A stretch of 64,000 nucleotides of DNA from the NCBI GenBank assembly GCA_017451385.1, contig JAFSPS010000047.1, positions 58,669 to 122,668 on the forward strand, given 5' to 3'. Positions 57,368 through 64,000 of this stretch are shown piece by piece. The notes under the pieces were generated by a model. That model was given only the letters and a program-made list of their open reading frames with translations, was not told where the DNA came from and made no database searches. Origin of the DNA: Bacteroidales bacterium (GTDB lineage Bacteria; Bacteroidota; Bacteroidia; Bacteroidales; P3). A program made the position numbers and the translations under genes. Numbering within the stretch: the first letter of the stretch is position 1; the number at the start of each line of letters is the position of its first letter.

Positions 57368-58378
57368 ATGCGTAGTAAGAGAGATATAAATGTTTGCCAT
57401 CTCAGAACGGTGTCTTTCTGCATGCTGCTTTTGTTTTCGTGTCGCTGTTGGCATTTGAAGGCGCAGGATATTCATTTCTCGCTTCTTGACCACAATCCTG
57501 TGCTATACAACCCTGGCTATGCTGGTTTTTTCGAAGGTCGGGGGCGGTTCGGCCTTGCCTATCGCACGCAGTGGGGTACGGTCAGTAAACCCTATACGAC
57601 TTTTGCCGCTACGGCGGAGTTGTCGTTATATCGCAATCGGTTTCACCACAGTGGCTTCAATGTAGGCCTGTATTTCTTCCGCGACCAGGCAGGCTCTTTG
57701 CATTATGGCAATACTGCTGCCAATGGAATATTGTCATATTACATATCGCCTTCAGGCAGCGACGACCATTATGTGTCTGTTGCACTGGAATTTGGTTTTG
57801 GCCAGACGGGTTTCAACGCTACCGATGCCGACATGTATGATGCTACGGAGACATTTGAGCGAGACAAGAACAACTATCTAAATCTCGGTGTCGGCGTGGC
57901 GTGGTTTTATCAGCCGAGCGAGCTATTTACCTATCGCTTTGCCCTTTCGGCACGCAATATCAACCGTCCGGAAGTCAGGTATCTTGACTATGGCGACAGC
58001 CGTATCCCCATCCGTTGGAACATCTATGGGCGCATGGATTGGCGATGCTTCGAGTCGGTGGCTCTGGCACCTGTCGTGGCAGTGCAGTATCAGCATCCAA
58101 GCATGGAGATATACTATGGGCTGAATGCCAAATGGTATGTCCGTGAAGACCGCGACCTGCTGGCTTTCGGAGGAGGACTTATGATGCGTCATGCTGATGC
58201 TATAATTGTTTCAGTATTGGCAGAATACAATGCTTTCTCCTTAGCGCTATCCTATGATGCCAATATCTCTAAACTTGCATCAGCGTCGCGCTCTTTTGGT
58301 GCATTGGAGGTCGGCTTAGTGTACCGTATTCTGCCTGCGCGCCGCCGCATAGGTCGTATAAGTTGTCCGGTGATGTAG
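57368..58378 (+). CDS. PorP/SprF-family T9SS membrane protein
   Basis: The 336-residue outer-membrane barrel protein has an N-terminal signal segment and the family opening HFSLLDHNPVLYNPGYAG near 38-55, followed by FGLAYRTQWGTVSKPY near 62 and strand repeats to the end. PorP/SprF proteins are T9SS partners needed to deliver or anchor type B cargo; each is often encoded near its cargo. Here the two giant type B cargo genes lie 10-26 kb away, and a PorE-like gene follows. The start at 57368 gives a rather basic, Cys-containing signal region; Met18 is another candidate. Confidence 0.88.
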   Translation: MRSKRDINVCHLRTVSFCMLLLFSCRCWHLKAQDIHFSLLDHNPVLYNPGYAGFFEGRGRFGLAYRTQWGTVSKPYTTFAATAELSLYRNRFHHSGFNVGLYFFRDQAGSLHYGNTAANGILSYYISPSGSDDHYVSVALEFGFGQTGFNATDADMYDATETFERDKNNYLNLGVGVAWFYQPSELFTYRFALSARNINRPEVRYLDYGDSRIPIRWNIYGRMDWRCFESVALAPVVAVQYQHPSMEIYYGLNAKWYVREDRDLLAFGGGLMMRHADAIIVSVLAEYNAFSLALSYDANISKLASASRSFGALEVGLVYRILPARRRIGRISCPVM

Positions 58379-58613
58379 GCGTTAAGAGGATTTTTATATT
58401 TTTGTAGGATGTAGAATTATTGAATGGCTGGCATAAGGGATTGAATTATAATGGTTATTGTGTTTCGTATGCTATGATGCGTGGTTTGTATTGTTTTGTT
58501 AAGGTGTGACGCGTTCGTGCAGGTGTTGAGTTGTTAGCGAATTGAGGTTCGAGTGATGAAATATACTTATTGTTTGTTGATTGCAGAAGTGTAATATAAT
58601 TATACCATCAAAA

Positions 58614-60257
58614 ATGAAGCGTATAATTTTGATTTTGTTATCGGTTGTAGTGGTGTCGTCTGTTTTTGCCCAGTCGCCATTGCGTGTGGTGCATCTTGGT
58701 ACAGATGTGAACACTACGGGCAACGAGACAGCCCCCTTGTTGTTGCCCGACGGTGAGTTGCTGTTCTCGCGTATGCCGTATGAGACAAACGAGGGTGGTC
58801 GTTTTCGGCTTGATGAGGCCCTTATGTATCTCATGTCTGCGAGGGTGGCAGATGATGGCTCGGTAGGCGTGGCAGAGCGCGTTAAGGCGGGAAGTCTCAC
58901 CAGTTCGCGTCAGCATGTGGGGAACACGGCATACGATGCCCGCAACGAGACGCTCTATTTCACGCGTTGCGTTGACAATGACGATGGCAGCAATACGTGC
59001 GTCTTGTACTCGGCAGAGCGTAATGGCAGCAAATGGCGCAGAGCCAAAGAATTGGGCTATCCAGTGAATGTCGAAGGATATACCACTACGCATCCGGCGG
59101 TGGCATATACGCCAGAGGGCAAGGTGATACTTTATTTTGCCTCCAACCGCCCCGGCGGTATCGGACGGATGGATATATGGTACACCATCATCGAAGGCGG
59201 CAAGCCCGCGATGCCTGTCAATCTTGGCGAGCCCGTCAATAGCAGTTCCAACGAGTACAGTCCGTTCTACGACAACCGCCGGCAGGTGCTCTATTTCTCG
59301 TCAGACCGTCAGGGTGGTGTCGGTGGCTACGATGTCTATGCTTCGCATGGCAGCCGCAACGGCTTCACACGTCCTGTGGCTCTGCCGCAGCCTATCAATT
59401 CGCCGCACAACGATATGTTCTATGTGGTGGCTGACGAGGCAGCCACCTACGGCTACCTCTCGTCCAACCGCAAGGGGGCAATCTTCGCCACGGATAGCTT
59501 TTGCTGTAATGATATCTTTTTGTGGACCATACGTCCTGAGAATGTGGCGATGGCGGAGCCAGAGCCTGACGAGATGCAGGCACCTCCAGATAGCATACCG
59601 CTGGTGGAGCAGCCGCCATCGGCGGAGCCTGATAGGCCCTATCCTGTCAACCCCGTTCCTAATGGAGGTGAAGGTGTTGTAGAGCCTTCGCCCAATAATC
59701 CAATAGTGCTCTATTTTGATAACGATATGCCCAATCCGGGGTCGCTCGACACGGTGACGAAGGAGTCGTATGACAGCCTCATTGGACGTTATCTCCAGCG
59801 TTTGCCCGTCTATAAGAACGCATGGTCCGAAGGGCGCGACAGCGTGATGTACCTGTCGGTGGAGCGCGAACTTGATGCGTTCTTCGCCAACGAGGTGGAG
59901 GGCAACTACATGCGTCTTGAGTCGTTCATGTGGCGTATGGCAGAGCATCTGTGGAGCGGACGGAAGGTCACGCTAACCATACGCGGCTTTGCCAGTCCTG
60001 TGTCGTCGAGTGCTTACAACGCCAACCTCTCACAGCGTCGCATAGTCAGTTTCATCAATTATCTTAATGGATGGAATCAGGGCAACCTGCGGCGAAGCAT
60101 CAAGAGTGGTCTGCTGCAGATAAAAGAGGTGCCTTTTGGCAGCAGTACGGCGTCGCGGACGGTGAGCAGCAATATAGACGACCCGTTGGGTTCGGTATAT
60201 AGCATTGGTGCGGCGCGCGAACGGCGTGTTGAGATTATCGACTTCATGGCTGAGTGA
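58614..60257 (+). CDS. PorE-like protein: beta-propeller plus OmpA-like domain
   Basis: The 547-residue protein has a signal peptide ending VFAQ near 19; the ATG at 58614 places it correctly. Residues about 55-310 carry PD40/WD40-like blades, seen as YFASNRPGGIGRMDIWY, YFSSDRQGGVGGYDVYAS and YLSSNRKGAIFATDSF. A Pro/Glu-rich linker follows (about 315-370), then a divergent OmpA-like domain (LTIRGFASPVSSSAYNANLS near 455, RRVEI near the end) that should bind peptidoglycan. This resembles PorE and related T9SS envelope proteins. Its stop codon abuts a heptanucleotide repeat array. It sits 235 bases after the PorP gene. Confidence 0.85.
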   Translation: MKRIILILLSVVVVSSVFAQSPLRVVHLGTDVNTTGNETAPLLLPDGELLFSRMPYETNEGGRFRLDEALMYLMSARVADDGSVGVAERVKAGSLTSSRQHVGNTAYDARNETLYFTRCVDNDDGSNTCVLYSAERNGSKWRRAKELGYPVNVEGYTTTHPAVAYTPEGKVILYFASNRPGGIGRMDIWYTIIEGGKPAMPVNLGEPVNSSSNEYSPFYDNRRQVLYFSSDRQGGVGGYDVYASHGSRNGFTRPVALPQPINSPHNDMFYVVADEAATYGYLSSNRKGAIFATDSFCCNDIFLWTIRPENVAMAEPEPDEMQAPPDSIPLVEQPPSAEPDRPYPVNPVPNGGEGVVEPSPNNPIVLYFDNDMPNPGSLDTVTKESYDSLIGRYLQRLPVYKNAWSEGRDSVMYLSVERELDAFFANEVEGNYMRLESFMWRMAEHLWSGRKVTLTIRGFASPVSSSAYNANLSQRRIVSFINYLNGWNQGNLRRSIKSGLLQIKEVPFGSSTASRTVSSNIDDPLGSVYSIGAARERRVEIIDFMAE

Positions 60258-60619
60258 GTTGTGAATAGTGAGTTGTGAATAGTGAGTAGTGAGTTGTGAA
60301 TTGTGAGTAGTGAGTAGTGAGTTGTGGGTAGTGAGTTGTGAATGGTGAATGGTGAATGGTGAATGGTGAATAGTGAATGGTGAGTAGTGAGTTGTGAGTT
60401 GTGAGTAGTGAATTGTGAGTAGTGAGTAGTGAATAGTGAATTGTGAATAGTGAATAGTGAATTGTGAATGGTGAATAGTGAGTTGTGAATTGTGAGTTGT
60501 GAATTGTGAGTAGTGAGTTGTGAATAGTGATTAGTGAGTTGTGAATAGAGAATTATGAGTAGTGAGTTGTGAGTTGTGAATGGTGAGTTGTGAATGGTGA
60601 ATGGTGAGTTGTGAATAGT
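60256..60619 (+). repeat. Heptanucleotide tandem array, consensus GARTDGT, 52 units
   Basis: From the last two bases of the upstream stop codon to 60619 the sequence is 52 consecutive 7-base units, with no insertion or deletion. Common units are GAGTTGT, GAATAGT, GAGTAGT, GAATTGT and GAATGGT, varying at positions 3, 5 and rarely others; degenerate units such as GAATAGA and GAATTAT appear near 60542-60555. Since GTGA recurs every 7 bases, TGA closes all three plus frames repeatedly, while the minus strand has almost no stops. Confidence 0.95.
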
Positions 60620-60677
60620 AATTAGAATTTTTTGTCCTAATGTCGTAATTTATTGACTTGCGGATAATCTTTTTTTG

Positions 60678-60685
60678 TACCTTTG
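60678..60685 (+). promoter_or_regulatory. -7 promoter element before the leader ORF
   Basis: TACCTTTG followed by CAAA matches TAnnTTTG. It lies 20 bases before the ATG of a 24-codon leader ORF and about 100 bases before a terminator, so the transcript would start near 60692. A clean TTTG at -33 is lacking (CTTG at 17 bases, ATTG at 22). Confidence 0.65.
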
Positions 60686-60705
60686 CAAATTCGTTAATGA
60701 CTACT

Positions 60706-60780
60706 ATGGCATATAATAATCATTTGCTACCTTCTCTGCGTGATATGAATGGGGGGGGTAATTTATTGTTATTTAATTAG
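60706..60780 (+). CDS. Possible 24-residue leader peptide with G8 tract
   Basis: An ATG 20 bases after a promoter element opens a 24-codon frame, too short for usual gene finding, with six leucines (LLPSL near 7-11 and LLLF near 20-23, using TTA, TTG and CTA). It contains eight consecutive G bases at 60751-60758 encoding GGG. Its TAG is 9 bases before a strong terminator. The order promoter, short Leu-rich ORF, terminator is that of a ribosome-mediated attenuator, but no amino-acid gene follows, so this is a hypothesis. Confidence 0.35.
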   Translation: MAYNNHLLPSLRDMNGGGNLLLFN

Positions 60781-60789
60781 TTATATAAG

Positions 60790-60829
60790 CCTGTCATCGC
60801 TGTTCTCCGCAGCTGTGACAGGTTTTTTT
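60790..60829 (+). terminator. Strong terminator after the leader ORF
   Basis: CCTGTCA pairs with TGACAGG, with an inner GCTG/CAGC stem, followed by T7 (60823-60829). It lies between the leader ORF and the type A cargo gene (start at 60929). Between them a TACATT-GAATA-AATGTA palindrome (60894-60910) is the only other structure I see. Confidence 0.85.
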
Positions 60830-60928
60830 GTCGTTATGATGTATGCGAGTGCAACTAAGAAATGCGACTCAAATCAAAAACAATAAGTAACTCTACATTG
60901 AATAAATGTATCACATGAAACTATATAG

Positions 60929-61990
60929 ATGAGGAACACAGTACTACAATATTCACTGATTTTACTATTCTTCTTTTGCTGGATAAGCGCAGAGGCGCAG
61001 ACAGGCGTGGTCAGCGGCGGCGGCAGTTCGGCGGTCGGTCTTTACGGCAGCGAGGAGAGCACCATAGGGCAGCCCTTCTGCGACTATGGCGTCACGCCCG
61101 ACAGCTACATCGGCGAAGGCGTGCAGCAGCCCTATGACGCAAGCGTCCTTCCGCCAGAGTCCTGCGACACCCTATATTCCTATAGCGAGATAACGACGTG
61201 CGACAGCATCACGTGGCGCGGCCTCTTCATCGACCGCAGCGGCACCTACAGGCGTCGCCTCGTCGCCTCTACGGGGTGCGACAGCATCCTCGTCCTCGTG
61301 CTCACCGTCAGCCGCAGCAGTCACACCTACGACAGTGCGCAGGCCTCCACGTCCTACGTCTGGCAGGGTGCCACCTACCTGCAGTCTGGCACCTACCAGC
61401 ATCCGCTGCGTAACGCCAATGCCGCGGGGTGCGACAGCATCATGCACCTCCATCTCGCCCTGCTCACCGATGCGCCGCTGCCGCGCATACGCTGCTACGA
61501 TCGTCGCCTGCTCGTTGTGGACCACTACCCCGGCGGTGAGGGCAGCGAGCGTGCCGACTACCGTGCCTACCGCTGGTACCGCAACGGGCAGCCGCTACCC
61601 TTCGCCACCGCCGACTACTACGTGGACTTCCATGAGGGCGAGCACCGCTATCTTACGGGATGTTTCTATGTGGAGGTGATGGCTGACGAGGGATACTGGG
61701 TGCGCAGCAACACCATCTGTCTCGATGCCGCCAAGGGCGCTGGCGAGGATGTCGTCTTCGCCGTCTATCCCACCCCCTCGCAGCAAGGGATGCCGCTCAC
61801 GGCGGAACTCTATGGCGCGGGCGATGGCTGCCGGATAGAGATATACGATTTGCTGGGGCGACGTCTCTTCGACCTTGCTATAGCCGACGGCGTGCATGCC
61901 CTGCCGCTGAGCCTCACTGCCGGCACCTATAGCGTCGTCCTCCGTCAGAAAGAAGGCAGCGGCATAACGAAGAAAATCATTGTGCGATGA
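60929..61990 (+). CDS. T9SS type A cargo protein with two Cys-pair repeats
   Basis: The 353-residue protein has a signal peptide ending near AEAQ (24) and an N-terminal segment ending GEGVQQPYDAS (about 60-72), which recurs in small secreted Bacteroidota proteins. Two copies of the Cys-pair repeat follow (about 80-185: TTCDSITW...TGCDS and a second lacking its first Cys, SYVWQGATYLQSGTY...AGCDS). Next comes a short linking domain, then a type A sorting domain (VYPTPSQQGMPL near 273 to KKIIVR at the end). The repeat is the same as in the giant type B genes. Codon use is strongly G/C-ending, unlike most of the window. Its ATGA stop/start overlap couples it to the next gene. Confidence 0.85.
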   Translation: MRNTVLQYSLILLFFFCWISAEAQTGVVSGGGSSAVGLYGSEESTIGQPFCDYGVTPDSYIGEGVQQPYDASVLPPESCDTLYSYSEITTCDSITWRGLFIDRSGTYRRRLVASTGCDSILVLVLTVSRSSHTYDSAQASTSYVWQGATYLQSGTYQHPLRNANAAGCDSIMHLHLALLTDAPLPRIRCYDRRLLVVDHYPGGEGSERADYRAYRWYRNGQPLPFATADYYVDFHEGEHRYLTGCFYVEVMADEGYWVRSNTICLDAAKGAGEDVVFAVYPTPSQQGMPLTAELYGAGDGCRIEIYDLLGRRLFDLAIADGVHALPLSLTAGTYSVVLRQKEGSGITKKIIVR

Positions 61991-63012
61991 ACAGCCAGCC
62001 TACCTCGTTGTACTGCCATGCCTGCAGGCGGATAAAGAGTTCAAGCCGTCCAGCCCCTGCTGCCATGCCTGCTGGGCTGATGCTCCTGCTGCTGTTCCTC
62101 GCCATCGCCACCACCGTTTACGCGCAGTATAGTCGCACGGAGTTGCAGCAGCGACACTATATGCGACAGCAGCGCTCCTCCAACGTGAGCCTCGCCCTCG
62201 GCGGCGGCGTGGGCGAGCTGGTCGCCGACGGGCGTCTGCTCGACCCCTCCTATCCGGGTGCCACGTTCCTCGTCGATGCCGCATACACCTACCTCTGGGA
62301 CCGCCTGTCGGGCATACGTGTGGGGCTGGGCGTCACCTACCTCCACAGCCGTCTCGCCATAGAGGGGGCAGAGACCTCCTCGACGGGGCAGATTGAGCTG
62401 TTCGATGCCGACGGCACCTATACCCGCTCTACGCATTTCACCGCCGCTACCACTGCGGTCAGCGAGGGCTACGATGCCGTCTATGTCACACTGCCGCTGC
62501 ACCTCGTGCTACAACGTAACCATTTCTTCTCCGCCCTCGGCGTGAAGCTCATGGTGCCGCTGCATGTCGGCGCATCCTATAGCCACGGCGCGACGCACAT
62601 CGGCGTGGGTCGCGAGGTGGACGGTACCGGCACCACTCTCGCACGCCCTGTGGAGATGCTCACCCTTGAGGCGCAGGAGGGTTCCTACACGCTGCCTGCC
62701 ACGCGGTTCGTCAGTGCCGCCGTCTCCGTGGAAGCCGGCTATCGCTATGCCGTGGATGCCAAGAAGATGCTCACCGTGGCACTCTATGCTGATGTGGCGC
62801 TCATCCGCTCGCATCATGGAGGCGACGGCCTCGCCGCCTTAGACGGCGACGGCTACCACATATCTCATGTGCTTGAGAGCGGAATGGTCTCCACGTTGCG
62901 CTACTGCGCCGTAGGTGTAAAAGTCACATACGGCTTCTCCTTCGGCAGCCGCATACGCACAGGCAACCCCTTCCGCGTCAGCCGCAGCCACCGCCCTCGC
63001 TACGTGATGTAG
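61987..63012 (+). CDS. Outer-membrane beta-barrel-like protein, function unknown
   Basis: The 341-residue protein starts inside the previous gene's stop (ATGA). Its long N-terminus (basic, with two cysteines) precedes a hydrophobic export segment at about 29-45 ending VYAQ, so either an unusually long signal peptide or a later start (for example Met27 or Met31) is likely. The mature part has alternating strands (LALGGGVGEL near 67, VGLGVTYLHS near 112, VTYGFSFGSR near 315) typical of small outer-membrane barrels. No family recognised. GC-rich codons as in its neighbour; probably its partner at the surface. Confidence 0.75.
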   Translation: MNSQPTSLYCHACRRIKSSSRPAPAAMPAGLMLLLLFLAIATTVYAQYSRTELQQRHYMRQQRSSNVSLALGGGVGELVADGRLLDPSYPGATFLVDAAYTYLWDRLSGIRVGLGVTYLHSRLAIEGAETSSTGQIELFDADGTYTRSTHFTAATTAVSEGYDAVYVTLPLHLVLQRNHFFSALGVKLMVPLHVGASYSHGATHIGVGREVDGTGTTLARPVEMLTLEAQEGSYTLPATRFVSAAVSVEAGYRYAVDAKKMLTVALYADVALIRSHHGGDGLAALDGDGYHISHVLESGMVSTLRYCAVGVKVTYGFSFGSRIRTGNPFRVSRSHRPRYVM

Positions 63013-63073
63013 AAAAAAAACAGAAAATAAAGAAATACAACGAGAAAAACAATATCATCAGATTCATCCAGCA

Positions 63074-64000
63074 ATGAAACGAAACCTACTCCTCTTTTTG
63101 CTCCTCATCCTCTCTGCCGCCGCCATGGCGCAGGTGCCGCAGGCCATGACCTACCAGTCCGTGCTGCGCGGCGCCGACGGCACGCTCCTCGCCAGCCGCA
63201 CCGTCAGTGTGCGCATGAGCATCATGCAGGGGTCGCCCGCGGGCACCGCCGTCTATGTGGAGACCCACCGCACCGCCACCAACGCCAACGGCCTCTACAC
63301 CCTCCGCATCGGCGAAGGCACTGCCGTGCAAGGCACCTTCTCCGCCATCGACTGGGCTGCTGGTCCCTACTTCGCCGTCAGCGAGACCGACCCCGACGGC
63401 GGCACCGACTACCGCATCACTACCACGCAACAGCTGCTCTCGGTACCCTACGCACTCTATGCCCAGTATGCCGCCAGCAGCCCCAACGGCGGCGGCACGG
63501 GCAGCCCGTCAGCTGACACCGTAGTAATCAACAATGTCACAAGAGACACATTATATATCTTCGACACAGTCTTTTCTGCCTCCGACACCATCTATCAGAT
63601 AACCGCTCAACGAGATACGGTGTATTCGTTTGATACCATATTCTCCGCCTCCGACACTATCTATCAGATAACCAGCCAAAGGGATACGGTGTATCAGATA
63701 ACATCAAACACAGATACAATCTACTCGATAACAAGCAATAATGATACAATATATCAGATTGATACGATATACAGTATTGTCAATAATCGAGACACCATCC
63801 ATAGCTTTGATACCATCTATCATCAAACAACAAATACAGACACCGTCTATCAGGTAACCAGCCAAAGGGATACGGTGTATCAGATAACATCAAACACAGA
63901 TACAATCTACTCGATAACAAGCAATAATGATACAATATATCAGATTGATACGATATACAGTATTGTCAATAATCGAGACACCATCCATAGCTTCGACACA
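63074..64000 (+). CDS. Secreted protein with DTIY-type repeats (cut by window end)
   Basis: Open from ATG at 63074 to the window edge (309 codons seen). It has a signal peptide ending MAQ (20). A domain common in Bacteroidota secreted proteins follows at about 21-138 (PQAMTYQSVLRGADGTLLAS, GPYFAVSETDPDGGTDY, LLSVPYALYAQYA). From about 150 come short repeats built on DT(I/V)Y with QITS, SITS or SFDT between, which run on to the end. Such proteins often end in a collagen-like, tail-fibre-like or sorting domain, which lies beyond the window. The first part is very GC-rich, the repeats AT-rich. Confidence 0.8.
   Translation, partial: MKRNLLLFLLLILSAAAMAQVPQAMTYQSVLRGADGTLLASRTVSVRMSIMQGSPAGTAVYVETHRTATNANGLYTLRIGEGTAVQGTFSAIDWAAGPYFAVSETDPDGGTDYRITTTQQLLSVPYALYAQYAASSPNGGGTGSPSADTVVINNVTRDTLYIFDTVFSASDTIYQITAQRDTVYSFDTIFSASDTIYQITSQRDTVYQITSNTDTIYSITSNNDTIYQIDTIYSIVNNRDTIHSFDTIYHQTTNTDTVYQVTSQRDTVYQITSNTDTIYSITSNNDTIYQIDTIYSIVNNRDTIHSFDT
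63671..63998 (+). repeat. 186-bp internal duplication in the DTIY-repeat gene
   Basis: The stretch beginning ACCAGCCAAAGGGATACGGT at 63671 recurs at 63857, an offset of 186 bases (62 codons). The two copies match almost perfectly over about 130 bases, diverging slightly only at the end (AGCTTTGATACC against AGCTTCGACACA). The offset is a multiple of three, so gain or loss keeps the frame. Confidence 0.9.

Noticed and set aside
60256-60619. CRISPR array
   Set aside because: The units are 7 bases with no spacers between them, far from CRISPR repeat-spacer structure, and no cas genes are near.

Overview
The window looks like a chromosomal segment from a member of the Bacteroidales (Bacteroidota); I cannot place it more finely. 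Evidence: a short primary sigma factor of 286 residues, promoters with the Bacteroidota -7 element TAnnTTTG (often with TTTG 19-20 bases upstream), a gldH lipoprotein gene, PorP/SprF and PorE-like components of the type IX secretion system (T9SS), T9SS type A and type B sorting domains, and start codons mostly without Shine-Dalgarno sequences.

Layout. 0.1-31.3 kb is mostly housekeeping. It holds ffh (minus), rpoD, rsmG, a guaA / LysM-receptor / lpxC / lpxA run, pyrBI followed by a small membrane gene, asd, gldH and uvrC, then typA, a membrane gene, rnhB, a DUF gene, dapA, a thioesterase, a shortened prenyl synthase and a MATE exporter. A metallophosphoesterase, ftcD, a lipoprotein gene, rocD, hydG and two paralogous outer-membrane barrel genes follow. 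31.4-31.7 kb holds the C-terminal remnant of an AAA/DUF4143 ATPase gene next to two 16-bp palindromes. 31.8-47.0 kb is dominated by two giant minus-strand T9SS type B cargo genes (2894 codons, and 1838 codons with an internal TGA) flanking a small barrel gene. 47.0-56.1 kb is a seven-gene minus-strand run: tamB, a LytTR regulator, a phosphodiester glycosidase, a ROK kinase, phoH, ispE and then the second giant gene. 56.3-64.0 kb reads rightward: tsaD, a PorP/SprF gene, a PorE-like beta-propeller/OmpA gene, a perfectly phased 52-copy heptamer array, a 24-codon leader ORF with a G8 tract ending in a terminator, and a GC-rich cluster of three secreted or outer-membrane genes, the last cut by the window edge.

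How it fits together. The second half looks like a surface-display neighbourhood: a T9SS membrane anchor and a PorE-like protein near very large type B cargo and a smaller type A cargo. All three cargo proteins carry the same roughly 50-residue repeat with one Cys pair per unit (CDS...W...SG.Y...GCDS...L.LTI). The most interesting items are this unnamed repeat family with its three-unit super-repeat, the single TGA silencing the second giant gene, the heptamer array plus G8 leader/attenuator in front of the GC-rich cargo cluster, LpxC without its usual FabZ partner domain, and the decayed ATPase gene whose twin palindromes survive.
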